This document shows, in pieces, positions 16,718 through 26,423 of a stretch of DNA of 64,000 nucleotides. Where the stretch lies: the NCBI RefSeq assembly GCF_024623785.1, contig NZ_JANKBZ010000007.1, positions 1-64,000 on the forward strand, given 5' to 3'. Each line of letters opens with the position of its first letter. Positions within the stretch are counted from its first letter, which is position 1. A model generated the notes under the pieces. That model was not told the origin of the DNA. It did no database searches and was given only the letters and a program-made list of their open reading frames with translations. This DNA is from Archangium lipolyticum (GTDB taxonomy: Bacteria > Myxococcota > Myxococcia > Myxococcales > Myxococcaceae). The position numbers and the translations under genes are program-made.

Positions 16718-17220
16718 CCTTCGACGAAGCAGTGAAAGCAGGGAAACTCAATACCGAAGCGGCGCTCGCGTTGTTCGACAGCCTACCCACGGTGGAGCTC
16801 GCCCTCATGCGTGGCAGGTGGAAGGGCAGCGAGCTCCAGACGGGGCACCCGATGGACGGAATGCTCAGCGCGACCGGCTGGTACGGCAAGCAGTTCATCG
16901 ACGCCGAGAGCGTGCACCCGCTGCTGTTCTTCACGGAGGACCGCGCGTCGGTGTTCCCGGTGGACCCACGCAAGTGGCCGTCGCCGGGGATTCAAAGCTT
17001 CGTGGGCTCGCACCGGGCCGAGGTGGAGACCGGGCAGTTCAAGGCGCGGCTGCGCATGACGGAGTACCGCGGGAAGATCAGCGCGACGATGATCTACGAT
17101 GACCGGCCCATCCTCGACGTGTTCCGGAAGGTCGACGCGGACACGGTGCTCGGCGCGATGGATACGCGAGGAATGGCGGCGCCGTACTTCTTCGTCCTGC
17201 GCCGCGATTCCGGCGCATAG
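16714..17220 (+). CDS. GXWXG/DUF4334 domain protein
   Basis: 168 residues. ATG at 16714 has GGAGGAAGG upstream and overlaps the stop of the alcohol dehydrogenase by four bases, so the pair is translationally coupled. The N-terminal part contains GRWKG (the GXWXG signature) in LMRGRWKGSELQTGHPMDGM, and the C-terminal ~60 residues are the DUF4334 part (RLRMTEYRGKISATMIYDD, PILDVFRKVD). It is predicted to be a small beta-barrel, cytoplasmic. The biochemical role of this family is not established; the coupling suggests that it binds the alcohol, the aldehyde or a related ligand of the dehydrogenase. Confidence 0.75.
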   Translation: MTFDEAVKAGKLNTEAALALFDSLPTVELALMRGRWKGSELQTGHPMDGMLSATGWYGKQFIDAESVHPLLFFTEDRASVFPVDPRKWPSPGIQSFVGSHRAEVETGQFKARLRMTEYRGKISATMIYDDRPILDVFRKVDADTVLGAMDTRGMAAPYFFVLRRDSGA

Positions 17221-17252
17221 GACTGTCAGCCCAGCGGCAGGTCCAGCCAGGA

Positions 17253-17279
17253 GGGGCCGCCGAGCGACAGCGGCGCCCC
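17253..17279. terminator. hairpin between convergent genes
   Basis: GGGGCCGCCG at 17253-17262 pairs with CGGCGCCCC at 17271-17279 (one bulged C, 8-base loop). It sits between the ends of the GXWXG gene and the convergent aldehyde dehydrogenase gene. There is no T-run, so termination is inferred from position. Confidence 0.4.
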
Positions 17280-17292
17280 GGTGGAGTTGGAT

Positions 17293-18699
17293 TCACAAGA
17301 AGCGCTTGAGGAGGCCGAGCTTTCCGCCATAGGGCGGGTAGCGCAGCTTCATGTCGAGCGCGAAGGGCCGCTTCACCACGCTCTTCTTGTGACTGAAGGC
17401 ATCGAAGCTGGCCTGGCCGTGATAGCCGCCGAGCCCCGACTCGCCCACTCCTCCGAAAGGAAGCCCCTCGACGGCGAAGTGAACGCACACGTCGTTGGCG
17501 ACCGCTCCGCCGCTCGAGGTCTCCGTGAGGACGCGCTCGTTCACCGCCGCGTCGCGCGCGAAGCTGTAGAGGGCGAGCGGCTTCGGACGGGAGCGCACGA
17601 AGCGGATGGCGTCGTCGATGCTCGGACAGTCGACGAGCGGGAGCAGGGGACCGAAGATCTCCTCCTGCATCAGCGGGCTTGACAACGGTGCATCGGTGAT
17701 GACGGTGGGCGCGAAGTAGCGGCTGGGCGCGTCGCGCTCGCCGCCGAAGGCGATCTGACCGTCGGCCGCGAGCGCGGAGATTCGCTCGAAGTGGCGAGGG
17801 CTGACGATGCGGCCATAGTCGCTGCTCGTGCGCGCATCGGCACCGTAGAAGCTTCTGACGGCTTTCTGGACCAGGTCGATGAAGCGGCCCTTGAACTCGG
17901 GTGGAATGAGCACGTAATCCGGCGCGACGCATGTCTGTCCGGCGTTGACGTACTTGCCCCAGGCGATGCGTCGCGCGGTGACCTCGAGGTCCGCGCTTCT
18001 GTCGACAATGCAGGGGCTCTTTCCACCCAGCTCGAGAACGGTGGGCGTGAGGTGCCGGGCGGCGGCTTCGGCCACCACCCGGCCCACCTGGGTTCCACCA
18101 GTGAAGAAGATGAGGTCCCAGCGCTCCGCGAGGAGCGCCTGGCTCACCTCCGCGTCCCCCTCGACGACCGAGACGACTTCCGCCGGGAAGGCCTCGCCCA
18201 GCATCCGCCTGAGCACGCCCGAAGTCGCGGGTGACAGCTCGCTGGGCTTCAACACGGCCGTGCAGCCCGCGGCGAGTGCCCCGATGAGCGGCGCCATCGA
18301 CAACTGGTAGGGGTAGTTCCAGGGCGAGATGATGAGCGTCACGCCGAGCGGCTCCGCATATTGGTAGGCCCGCGCCGGCTGGATGACGAGGGGCGCCGAC
18401 CCCCGCCGCGGCTCCATCCACGCCTTCACGTTCTTGAGCGCGTTCTTGATCTCTCCGTAGATGTTCCCGACCTCGGTGAGGTAGGCCTCCTCCGGACTCT
18501 TCGAAAGATCCGCCTTGAGGGCGGCGAGGATCTCCGCCTCGTACTTGCGCGCCGCCCGGTCGAGCGCCTGCAACTGCTCCCGCCGCCAGTGGAGCGGGAG
18601 CGTGACTCGGGTCTCGAAGTAGGCACGCTGTTTTTCGACGAGCGCCTTCGTGTGGAGCGAAGGCGGAACGGCGGCGAGGTTGTTGAGACTCCGAGCCAT
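17293..18699 (-). CDS. aldehyde dehydrogenase (ALDH3/coniferyl-aldehyde type)
   Basis: 468 residues, shorter than the ~490 of ALDH1/2 and typical of class 3 enzymes. Visible motifs: ISPWNYPYQLS, the NAD-binding FFTGGTQVGR, the general base Glu in LELGGKSP, the catalytic Cys in NAGQTCVAPDYVL, and EEIFGPLLPL. The ~12 C-terminal residues after RYPPYGGKLG form the short tail of ALDH3. It oxidises an aldehyde to a carboxylic acid with NAD(P). Start ATG at 18699 with AAGGAGAAG upstream. It is the last gene of the beta-oxidation operon (27 bases after the FadJ-like gene), which suggests that the pathway substrate enters as an aldehyde. Confidence 0.85.
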   Translation of the reverse strand: MARSLNNLAAVPPSLHTKALVEKQRAYFETRVTLPLHWRREQLQALDRAARKYEAEILAALKADLSKSPEEAYLTEVGNIYGEIKNALKNVKAWMEPRRGSAPLVIQPARAYQYAEPLGVTLIISPWNYPYQLSMAPLIGALAAGCTAVLKPSELSPATSGVLRRMLGEAFPAEVVSVVEGDAEVSQALLAERWDLIFFTGGTQVGRVVAEAAARHLTPTVLELGGKSPCIVDRSADLEVTARRIAWGKYVNAGQTCVAPDYVLIPPEFKGRFIDLVQKAVRSFYGADARTSSDYGRIVSPRHFERISALAADGQIAFGGERDAPSRYFAPTVITDAPLSSPLMQEEIFGPLLPLVDCPSIDDAIRFVRSRPKPLALYSFARDAAVNERVLTETSSGGAVANDVCVHFAVEGLPFGGVGESGLGGYHGQASFDAFSHKKSVVKRPFALDMKLRYPPYGGKLGLLKRFL

Positions 18700-18725
18700 G
18701 GGACTTCTCCTTCCGTGGGAGGGGG

Positions 18726-20903
18726 CTACTTCAGGAACTCGCCTCTTTCGGCCTTCGCGACGAGCGATGCGGGCGGCAGGAAGTGCTTCCCGTAGCGCTC
18801 CGCGAGCTCGCGCGCGCGGGTGACGAAGCCGCGCGGCCCCGTGCCGGTACGCCCTTCGTAGCCGTTGATGTATTGCACGACACCTCCCGTCCACGGCGGG
18901 AAGCCGATTCCGAGGAGGGAGCCCACGTTCGCGTCGGCGGCGGAGCGGAGGACGCCTTCGTCGAAGCACTTCACCGTGTCGATGGCCTCGGCGAACAGCA
19001 TCCGCTCCTTCATGTCCTCGAAGGGGATGGTGTAACCGGGCCGGGTGAAGTGCTGGGCAAGCCCCGGCCAGAGGCCCGTGCGCTTGCCATCCACGTAGTC
19101 ATAGAAGCCGCCCCCGGTGGAGCGGCCCTTGCGCTGGTACTGATCGATCATCGCGTCCATGACCGCGTAGCTGCCGTGGTCCATCCACGGCTGGCCAGCG
19201 GCCTCGGCGGCGGCCTTGGTCTCGAGGCGGATCTTTCGCGGCAGGGTCAACGTTAATTCGTCCACCAGCTGGAGCGGAGCCGCGGGGTAGCCCGCCTGGA
19301 GGCCCGCCTGCTCGATGGAGGCAGGCGCGATCCCCTCGCCCACCATGGCGATGGCCTCGTTGAGGAAGGTGCCGATCACCCGGCTGGTGAAGAAGCCCCG
19401 GCTATCGTTGACGACGATGGGCGTCTTTCCAATCTGGACCGCGATGTCGATGGCCTTCGCCAGCGTGGCGTCGCTCGTCGTCTTTCCCGCGATGAGCTCG
19501 AGCAGCGGCATCTTGTCCACCGGGGAGAAGAAGTGCATCCCGACGAAGTCGGCCGGCCGCTTCACGCCCTCGGCGAGCAGGGTGATGGGCAGGGTCGAGG
19601 TGTTGGAAGCAAGCACCGCGTCCGGGGCGACCACGCCTTGAATCTCCTGGAAGACCTGGTGCTTGAGCTTCACGTCCTCGAAGACGGCTTCGATGACCAG
19701 GTCACAACCCGCGAGCGCGGCGGCATCCGCGGTGGGTTGGATTCGCGCCAGGAGCGCGTCGCCCTTCTCCTTCGTGGACTGGCCCTTCTGGATGGCCTTC
19801 TCCACCAGCTTGACGGAGTACTGCTTGCCCTTCTCGGCGGAGGCGAGGCTCACGTCCTTGAGCACCACGTCGATGCCGGCCTTGGCGCACACATAGGCGA
19901 TGCCGGCGCCCATCATCCCGGCGCCGAGGACACCGACCTTCTTCGCCGTGTGCTGCGGGAAGCCCTTCGGACGGCCGCCGCCCGACTTGATGTGCTGCAT
20001 GTCGAAGAAGAACGCCTGAATCATGTTCTTCGCGACCTGGCCGGTGACGAGCTCGGTGAAGTAGCGCGACTCGATGGTGAACGCGGTGTCGATGTCCACC
20101 TGCGTGCTCTCGACGGCCGCCGCCATGATGGCGCGCGGCGCGGGCATGTTCGCGCCCTTGAGTTGCTTGCGCAGGTTGGCGGGGAACGCGGGCAGGTTCG
20201 CCGCGAGGGATGGCGAGGACGGGGTGCCGCCCGGAATCTTGTAGCCCTTCTGGTCCCACGGCTGCTGCGCCGTGGGATTCGCCTTCACCCAGGCCCTGGC
20301 CGCGGGCAGGAGCGCGTCCACCGAGTCCACCACCTCGTGCACGAGGCCCAGTTCCTTTGCCTCCCGCGGCCGGTAGCTCTGGCCCTGGAGCAGGACCTTC
20401 ATCAGCGCGTCCACGATGCCGAGCATGCGCACCGCGCGCACCACGCCTCCGCCGCCGGGAAGCAGCCCGAGCGTCACCTCCGGCAGCCCGAGCTGCACGC
20501 CCTTGACGTCGGCGACGATGCGCCGGTGACACGCGAGCGCGATCTCGAGCCCACCCCCGAGCGCCGCGCCGTTGATGGCCGCGACCACGGGCTTGCTCAG
20601 GGTCTCCAGTGTCCGCAGCTGCGCTTTGATCTCCAGTCCGAGCTCGAAGACCTGCTTCGCCTCGTCCTTCTTCACGTTGCGCAAATCGTTCAGGTCACCG
20701 CCCGCGAAGAACGTCTTCTTCGCGGAGGTGATGATGACGCCCGTGAGGGTGTCCTTCTCCTTGACCAGCCGGTCCACGGTCGCGCGCATGGACTTCACAT
20801 ATGCGGCGTTCATCGTGTTGGCGGACTGGCCCGGATCATCCAACGTCAAGACCACGATGCCGTCGGCGTCTCGCTCCCAGCGGATGGTGTTCTGCTCGCT
20901 CAT
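18726..20903 (-). CDS. fadJ: bifunctional enoyl-CoA hydratase / 3-hydroxyacyl-CoA dehydrogenase (FadJ/FadB type)
   Basis: 725 residues. The N-terminal crotonase domain (about 1-200) has both catalytic glutamates in context (GAALGGGLEIAL and LPEVTLGLLPGGGG). The dehydrogenase part has the NAD motif VLGAGMMGAGIA near residue 320, SNTSTLPIT with the active-site region, and HFFSPVDKMPLLELI with the catalytic His. The C-terminal duplicated domain runs to the end (IGFPPWTGGVVQYI). It carries out steps 2 and 3 of beta-oxidation on CoA thioesters in the cytoplasm. Start ATG at 20903 with a weak ribosome site, 41 bases after the thiolase stop, so probably a single transcript with it. Confidence 0.9.
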   Translation of the reverse strand: MSEQNTIRWERDADGIVVLTLDDPGQSANTMNAAYVKSMRATVDRLVKEKDTLTGVIITSAKKTFFAGGDLNDLRNVKKDEAKQVFELGLEIKAQLRTLETLSKPVVAAINGAALGGGLEIALACHRRIVADVKGVQLGLPEVTLGLLPGGGGVVRAVRMLGIVDALMKVLLQGQSYRPREAKELGLVHEVVDSVDALLPAARAWVKANPTAQQPWDQKGYKIPGGTPSSPSLAANLPAFPANLRKQLKGANMPAPRAIMAAAVESTQVDIDTAFTIESRYFTELVTGQVAKNMIQAFFFDMQHIKSGGGRPKGFPQHTAKKVGVLGAGMMGAGIAYVCAKAGIDVVLKDVSLASAEKGKQYSVKLVEKAIQKGQSTKEKGDALLARIQPTADAAALAGCDLVIEAVFEDVKLKHQVFQEIQGVVAPDAVLASNTSTLPITLLAEGVKRPADFVGMHFFSPVDKMPLLELIAGKTTSDATLAKAIDIAVQIGKTPIVVNDSRGFFTSRVIGTFLNEAIAMVGEGIAPASIEQAGLQAGYPAAPLQLVDELTLTLPRKIRLETKAAAEAAGQPWMDHGSYAVMDAMIDQYQRKGRSTGGGFYDYVDGKRTGLWPGLAQHFTRPGYTIPFEDMKERMLFAEAIDTVKCFDEGVLRSAADANVGSLLGIGFPPWTGGVVQYINGYEGRTGTGPRGFVTRARELAERYGKHFLPPASLVAKAERGEFLK

Positions 20904-20944
20904 GGGTTCGCTCGAATGTTGTCGATAAAAGAGGGGGAAGAGGT

Positions 20945-22156
20945 TCAAACGCGCTCGACGAGGGTGGCCACGCCCATCCCGCCGCCGACGCACAGGGTGA
21001 CGACCGCGCGGCGTGCCTTCCGCCGCTCGAGCTCGTCCACCACGGTCCCGAGAATCATCGCGCCGGTGGCCCCGAGCGGGTGGCCCATGGCGATCGCACC
21101 GCCGTTGACGTTGAGCTTCTCGCTCGGGATGGCGAGGTCCTTCTGGTACTTGAGGACCACGGAGGCGAAGGCCTCGTTGAGCTCGAAGAGGTCGATATCC
21201 TTGACGGAGAGGCCGGCGATCTCGAGCAACTTCCGGGTGGCCGGAATCGGGCCGGTGAGCATGAGGGTCGGGTCCGCACCGGACGTGGCAACGGCGGCGA
21301 TGCGCGCCCGCGGCGTGAGGCCGAGCGCCTTGCCGACCTTCTCCGAGCCCACCAGCACGAGCGCCGCGCCGTCGACGATGCCGGACGAGTTCCCCGGCGT
21401 GTGCACGTGGTGGATCTTCTCCACGAAGTGATACTTCTGCAGCGCCACCGCGTCGAAGCCGCCGGCCTCGCCGACCCCGGCGAAGGACGGGTTGAGCTGA
21501 CCGAGCGAGGCCACGGTGGAGTCCGGGCGCATGTGCTCGTCGCGGTCGAGCACGGTGAGGCCGTTCTGGTCCACCACAGGGACGACGGAGTTCTTGAAGT
21601 ATCCGGCGGCCCAGGCCCTGGCCGCACGCTCCTGCGACTGCGCGGCGTAGCGATCCACGTCCTCGCGGGTGAAGCCCTCCATCGTCGCGATCAGGTCCGC
21701 GGAGATGCCCTGGGGCACGAAGTACGTGTCATAGTTGGTGGCGGGGTCCAGGGCCCAGGCGCCGCCGTCCGAGCCCATCGGGACGCGCGACATGCTCTCC
21801 ACTCCGCCCGCGATGACCAGGTGCTCCCAGCCCGAGCGCACCTGCTGGGCGGCCATGTTCACCGCGGTCAGGCCCGAGGCGCAGAAGCGGTTGAGCTGGA
21901 CTCCGCCGGTCGTCTCCGGGAGGCCGGCCGCGAGCACGAGGGTCCGGGCGATGTCCGCGCCCTGGTCCCCGACTGGGGAGACCACGCCGAGCACCACGTC
22001 GTCGATCCGCTGGGGATCCAGGTTCGGGTGGCGTTTCTTGAGCGCATCCACCAGGCCGACGAGCAGCGATAGGGGCTTGATTCCGTGCAGCGAGCCCTTC
22101 TTGCCCTTACCGCGAGGGGTGCGAACGGCGTCGAAGATGAAAGCTTCCTGGCTCAC
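20945..22156 (-). CDS. fadA: acetyl-CoA C-acyltransferase (3-ketoacyl-CoA thiolase)
   Basis: 403 residues, normal thiolase length. The nucleophile is C92 in LNRFCASGL, the general base H359 in [14 protein letters not shown], and the second catalytic cysteine C389 in TLCVGGGMG. It cleaves 3-ketoacyl-CoA with CoA to acetyl-CoA (or propionyl-CoA) and a shortened acyl-CoA, step 4 of beta-oxidation. Start GTG at 22156 with a strong AAGGAGG upstream. It pairs with the FadJ-like gene 41 bases downstream as the usual FadA/FadB module. A biosynthetic acetyl-CoA acetyltransferase is possible by sequence but not by context. Confidence 0.88.
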   Translation of the reverse strand: MSQEAFIFDAVRTPRGKGKKGSLHGIKPLSLLVGLVDALKKRHPNLDPQRIDDVVLGVVSPVGDQGADIARTLVLAAGLPETTGGVQLNRFCASGLTAVNMAAQQVRSGWEHLVIAGGVESMSRVPMGSDGGAWALDPATNYDTYFVPQGISADLIATMEGFTREDVDRYAAQSQERAARAWAAGYFKNSVVPVVDQNGLTVLDRDEHMRPDSTVASLGQLNPSFAGVGEAGGFDAVALQKYHFVEKIHHVHTPGNSSGIVDGAALVLVGSEKVGKALGLTPRARIAAVATSGADPTLMLTGPIPATRKLLEIAGLSVKDIDLFELNEAFASVVLKYQKDLAIPSEKLNVNGGAIAMGHPLGATGAMILGTVVDELERRKARRAVVTLCVGGGMGVATLVERV

Positions 22157-22186
22157 CGGGAGCCTCCTTGCGAAACGGTTGGTGGT

Positions 22187-23335
22187 TCAGAGGGAACGGG
22201 CGACGAGCTCTTTCATGATCTCATTCGCGCCAGCGAAAATCCGCAACACGCGGGTATCGGCGAACAGGTGGGCAATGGGGTACTCCTTCATGTACCCATA
22301 TCCGCCAAAGAGTTGAAGGCAGCGATCCGCGACGATGCAGGCCTGGTCGGTCACCCAGTATTTGGCCATGGCCGCCGTGGTCACGTCGAGCTGACCCTCG
22401 AGGTGGGATTGGATGCAGTCATCGATGAAGGTGCGGCACACACGCTTCAGGGTCGCGCACTCCGCGAGCTCGAAGCGCGTGTTCTGCAAGGCGATGAGGG
22501 GCTTGCCGAAGACGTGACGCTGCTTGGTGTACTCGACCGTCACCTCCACGGCACGCTCGATGCTCGCCATGCCCATGAGCGCCACGATCAGCCGCTCCTG
22601 GGGCAGCTGCTGCATCATCTGGACGAAACCATGGCCCTCCTCGCCGCCGAGCAGATTGACGGCGGGGACCTTCATGTCATCGAAGAAGAGCTCGGTGGTG
22701 TCCTGGCCCTTGCCGCCGAGCTTGTCGAGGATGCGGCCCCGCGTGAAGCCGGGCGTCGTGTCGGAGACCTCGGCGCACAACAGCGAGATGCCGGCATGGC
22801 CCTTCGCATCCCCCGTCCGCACGGCGATGATGACGAAGTCACAGACGTAGCCGTTGGAGATGAACGTCTTCGCGCCGCTCACCCGGTAGAAATCGCCGTC
22901 CCGCACCGCGCGGGTGGAGATGGCCTGGAGATCCGAACCCGTCCCCGGCTCGGTCATGGCGATGGCCCCCACCCACTCGCCGCTCGCCAGCCTGGGCAGC
23001 CACTTCTGCTTCTGGGCCTCGGACGCATAGGCGAGGAGGTAATGCGCGACGATGGCGCAATGCACGCCGAAGCCCATCGAAGGGTCCCCGGCGCGGATCT
23101 GCTCCTCGATGAGGACCGCCTCGTGCGCGAACGTGCCACCACCTCCGCCGTAGGTCTCCGGAATGGACATGCACAGGAGCCCAAGCTCGCCTGCTCGTCG
23201 ATAGAGCGCCTTGTCCGGATGACCCTGGGCCACGTGCTTGGGCACGTTGGGAAGGACCTCTTTCGTGAAGTAGGCGGCCGCGAGCCCGCGCACCTGCTCG
23301 AGCTCCTCCGAGCCCCATGGGGAACGTCTCGTCAT
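22187..23335 (-). CDS. acyl-CoA dehydrogenase (long-chain type)
   Basis: 382 residues. Flavin and substrate motifs: AIAMTEPGTGSDLQ, SGAKTFISNGYVCD, and LFGGYGYMKEYPIAHLFADT with the C-terminal IFAGANEIMKELVARSL. At the position where medium-chain enzymes carry the catalytic glutamate (Y-E-G-T) this protein has F-A-G-A, so the base must come from another site, as in long-chain and isovaleryl-CoA dehydrogenases. It introduces the alpha-beta double bond into an acyl-CoA. ATG at 23335 with AGAGAGG upstream; 28 bases after the next acyl-CoA dehydrogenase gene, same operon. Two different dehydrogenases in one operon suggest branched or unsaturated intermediates. Confidence 0.88.
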   Translation of the reverse strand: MTRRSPWGSEELEQVRGLAAAYFTKEVLPNVPKHVAQGHPDKALYRRAGELGLLCMSIPETYGGGGGTFAHEAVLIEEQIRAGDPSMGFGVHCAIVAHYLLAYASEAQKQKWLPRLASGEWVGAIAMTEPGTGSDLQAISTRAVRDGDFYRVSGAKTFISNGYVCDFVIIAVRTGDAKGHAGISLLCAEVSDTTPGFTRGRILDKLGGKGQDTTELFFDDMKVPAVNLLGGEEGHGFVQMMQQLPQERLIVALMGMASIERAVEVTVEYTKQRHVFGKPLIALQNTRFELAECATLKRVCRTFIDDCIQSHLEGQLDVTTAAMAKYWVTDQACIVADRCLQLFGGYGYMKEYPIAHLFADTRVLRIFAGANEIMKELVARSL

Positions 23336-23363
23336 GTCTGCCTCTCTCTTCTCTGGTTCCGCG

Positions 23364-24503
23364 CTAGAGTCCGAACGTCTTGCCGATGATGTCGCGCTGG
23401 ATTTCGTTCGTGCCGCCATAGACGGTGGAGATCACCGTGGCGCGCAGATGCGACTCCATGTCGTACTCGAGGGCGTAGCCGTAGCCCCCCATCATCTGCA
23501 TGCCTTCGAGCGCCACGCGCTTGGCCGTCTCGGTCGCCTTCAGCTTCGCCATCGACGCCTCGCGGGGGAGCCTCCGATCGGGTGCCTCGTCCGCCATCGC
23601 GGCCACGCGGTAGATGAGCAGCTCACAGCAATCGAGCTCGGTGGCGAGGTCCGCGATCCGGTGCTTGAGCGCCTGGAAGGAACCAATCGGCTTGCCGAAC
23701 TGCTTGCGCTCCTTCACGTACGCGACGGCGTCATCGAAGGCGCGCCGGCCGCGGCCGAGCATGGACGCGGCGAGGAGGAGCCGCTCGCTGTTGAGCCCCG
23801 CCATCAGCTGGGGCCAGGCCTGGTCCACGGTTCCGACCACGGCGCTCTCGGGCAGGAAGCAGTCGGTGAAGTAGACGTCATTCACTTCCTTGCCGCCCAT
23901 CGTGGGGATGCCACGAATCTCCACCCCCGGCGTGCCCGCGGGGACGCAGAACATGGTGAGGCCCTCGTGCCGCGAGCTCGAGGCGTGGGTGCGAGCCACG
24001 AGCAGGATGTGGTCCGCGAAGTGCGCGTTCGAGCACCAGGTCTTCTGCCCGTTGATGATGAATCCTCCCGGCGTCCGGGTCGCGCGGCAGGTGATCGCGG
24101 CGACGTCCGAGCCGGCCCCGGGTTCTGAAATGGAGACCGCCTCCACGCGGCCGCGGGTGATGCCGCCGAGAATCGTCTCGCGCTGGGCCTCGGTCCCGAA
24201 CTTCGCGTACGGACCGGCGGCGACCGCCGTGGTGATATAGCCACCCACCGGGGCGAGCCCGTACGCGGTCCGCTCGGCGAAGAGACACATGTCGGACATG
24301 CCGCCGTCCGAGCCGCCATACTTCGACGGGATGCCCACCCCGAGCCAACCGAGCTCGGCCATCTGAGCGTAGAGTGCGGGGTTGTGGGCCTCGGTACCGT
24401 TTCCGGTCAAGGCGTCGCGTTGCGCGCGCGTCCCCGTCTTGGCGCGGCAGAACGCGTCGATGGCGGCGGCGAACGAGGCTTGCTCCGGTGTTCTCGCATG
24501 CAT
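23364..24503 (-). CDS. acyl-CoA dehydrogenase (second paralogue in the operon)
   Basis: 379 residues, start ATG at 24503 with AAGGGA upstream. Motifs: GWLGVGIPSKYGGSDGG, VSISEPGAGSDVA, INGQKTWCSNAHFAD and the C-terminal VYGGTNEIQRDIIGKTFGL. It is only distantly like the neighbouring dehydrogenase, so it should serve a different acyl chain or a different step. The active-site glutamate is again not at the medium-chain position (Y-G-G-T). Its gene lies 35 bases after the acyl-CoA ligase gene, in the same transcription unit. FAD enzyme, cytoplasmic, electrons presumably to ETF. Confidence 0.88.
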   Translation of the reverse strand: MHARTPEQASFAAAIDAFCRAKTGTRAQRDALTGNGTEAHNPALYAQMAELGWLGVGIPSKYGGSDGGMSDMCLFAERTAYGLAPVGGYITTAVAAGPYAKFGTEAQRETILGGITRGRVEAVSISEPGAGSDVAAITCRATRTPGGFIINGQKTWCSNAHFADHILLVARTHASSSRHEGLTMFCVPAGTPGVEIRGIPTMGGKEVNDVYFTDCFLPESAVVGTVDQAWPQLMAGLNSERLLLAASMLGRGRRAFDDAVAYVKERKQFGKPIGSFQALKHRIADLATELDCCELLIYRVAAMADEAPDRRLPREASMAKLKATETAKRVALEGMQMMGGYGYALEYDMESHLRATVISTVYGGTNEIQRDIIGKTFGL

Positions 24504-24538
24504 GGGAGTCCCTTGGGTGGTGGTTCGGGAGGTGGGGG

Positions 24539-26377
24539 TCAGGCGTTCGCGTAGAGCGTGGCGATGCGCTCGGCGTACTGCTCGAGGATGACGCGGCGCT
24601 TGAGCTTGAGGGTGGGCGTGAGCTGGCCCGTCGCGGGAGACCACGCCTCGGGGACCACCTCGAAGCGCTTGATCTGCTCCGCTCGGGAAAGCCGGGCGTT
24701 GGTCGAGGCAACGAGCGACTCGAGCTCGGCGCGAATCGCCGGATCGCGCGCGAGCTCGGCGTGCGACCGCGGCGCGAGGCCATGGGCCTTGGCCCAGAGC
24801 GGCGCGGCGTCCGGGTCGAGCGAGACGAGTGCCGTCACGTAGGGCCGGCCATCGCCAATCGTGATCGCCTGACCGACGAGCGGGTGCGCGCGCAGCATGC
24901 CCTCGAGCCGGGATGGCGCGATGTTCTTCCCGCTCGAGGTGATGAGGAGCTCCTTCTTGCGGTCGGTGATGGTGAGGAATCCGTCGGGGTCGAGCGTGCC
25001 GATGTCGCCGGTGGCGAGCCAGCCGTCCGCGTCGACCGCGCTGACGATCTGGCCGTCCGCGGCGAGATAGCCGAGGAACACCACGGGGCCGCGAACGAGG
25101 ATTTCACCGTCCCCGGCCAGCCGGAGCTGCATTCCGGGAATGGGCCTGCCCACGGCACCCACGCGGAAGTCCGCGGACGTGCTGATGGTGGCGCAGCCGG
25201 TGGTTTCGCTCATGCCCCAGACCTCGAGCACCTTGAGCCCGAAGCCTCCGAGGTACTCGAGAATGTCGACGGGAATGGGCGCCGAGCCGCTGCTCGCCCA
25301 CTCGAGCGTGTCCAGTCCGAGCATCTTGCGCAGGGGCTTGAGGACCCTGGCATCCGCCTCCGCGACCTTCTGCAGGAGCTCCGGGGGCACGGCTTTTCCG
25401 GCGCCTTCGAGCCGGAAGGTCTCCAGGGCCACCGCATGAGCGGAGAGGATGGCCTCGCGCTGAGGAGGCTCGAGCGTGCCCAGCTTCGCCCGCAGACCCC
25501 CGGCGAGCTTCTCCCAGACGCGCGGCACTCCGAAGAACGAAGGGGGAGACACCTTGGCCATCAGCGGCACCACGCCCGCCGGATCCGCGCAGATGTGCAC
25601 GTGCAGCGCCTTGTAGAGCGCGCGGTAGAAGCCGAGCTCGCGCTCCGCGATATGCGCCAGCGGGAGATAGGCGATCGACGGGGACTGCATGGGAATGGGG
25701 ATGACGAGGTCCACCGCGATCGCCTCATAGAAGGCGTTCCGGTGGCTCAGCACCACGCCTTTGGGGTCGCCAGTGGTGCCCGAGGTGTACATCATCGCGA
25801 TCGGGTCCTCGGGCCGGATGGTTCTCCAGCCGTCCTCGAAGACCGTGGGATCCGCCTGGTGCAACCTGCGTCCCTCGGCCTCGACCTCCGCGAAGGAGAC
25901 GAAGCGCGCATCCCCGGCTGGGATGGCCGATGAATCCAGGACGATGATCCGTTTGAGCGCCGGGAGCGTTTCGAGCACCGGCCGCCACCGTGCGACCTCC
26001 TCCGCGCCCTCCAGCACCACCACCGTGGCCTGGCTGTGCCGCGCGACGTAGCCCACCTGCTCGGTGCTCAGGGTCTGGTATGCGGTACAGGGAATGGCGG
26101 CGAGGTGGACTGCGGCGAAGTCGATGCTCCAGTGCTCTGGCCGGCTGGACATCATGATCATCATCCGCTCGCCTCGCGTCAGCCCGAGCGCGCCGAGCCC
26201 GCGGGCGAGCGCGGCGGTCTGTTCGCGCAGCTGTGCCCAGGTGAGCGTCTTGTCTCCGGCGCTGAGGGCGGGAGCGCCCGCATATTCTTCGGCATTGCGT
26301 TTGAGGAGCAGCGGCAGCGTGAGCTTGCTTGCCTGTGATTGGCACTGCGCTTCCAAGGCTGCGAGCGACGGACCCAT
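24539..26377 (-). CDS. long-chain acyl-CoA synthetase (AMP-forming)
   Basis: 612 residues, FadD15/long-chain ligase type. Adenylation motifs: P-loop YTSGTTGDPKG, YLPLAHIAERE, VWGMSETTG, TGDIGTLDPDGFLTITDRKK and the C-terminal lysine region SSGKNIAPSRLE. It activates a carboxylic acid to acyl-CoA with ATP, feeding the following dehydrogenase genes. ATG at 26377 is chosen over a GTG two codons upstream because GAGGAAG is correctly spaced to it. It follows the SDR gene by 46 bases. Together with the aldehyde dehydrogenase in the operon it would carry an aldehyde through the acid to the CoA ester. Confidence 0.88.
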   Translation of the reverse strand: MGPSLAALEAQCQSQASKLTLPLLLKRNAEEYAGAPALSAGDKTLTWAQLREQTAALARGLGALGLTRGERMMIMMSSRPEHWSIDFAAVHLAAIPCTAYQTLSTEQVGYVARHSQATVVVLEGAEEVARWRPVLETLPALKRIIVLDSSAIPAGDARFVSFAEVEAEGRRLHQADPTVFEDGWRTIRPEDPIAMMYTSGTTGDPKGVVLSHRNAFYEAIAVDLVIPIPMQSPSIAYLPLAHIAERELGFYRALYKALHVHICADPAGVVPLMAKVSPPSFFGVPRVWEKLAGGLRAKLGTLEPPQREAILSAHAVALETFRLEGAGKAVPPELLQKVAEADARVLKPLRKMLGLDTLEWASSGSAPIPVDILEYLGGFGLKVLEVWGMSETTGCATISTSADFRVGAVGRPIPGMQLRLAGDGEILVRGPVVFLGYLAADGQIVSAVDADGWLATGDIGTLDPDGFLTITDRKKELLITSSGKNIAPSRLEGMLRAHPLVGQAITIGDGRPYVTALVSLDPDAAPLWAKAHGLAPRSHAELARDPAIRAELESLVASTNARLSRAEQIKRFEVVPEAWSPATGQLTPTLKLKRRVILEQYAERIATLYANA

Positions 26378-26423
26378 GGGCACTTCCTCGAGTCAATGGA
26401 CAAACGTGCTGTTTTGTTCCTCT

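Noticed and set aside
19533-22072. Long plus-strand frames across the thiolase and FadJ-like genes
   Set aside because: Antisense shadows with arginine/histidine-rich translations and no family pattern; the minus-strand frames carry complete catalytic motifs.
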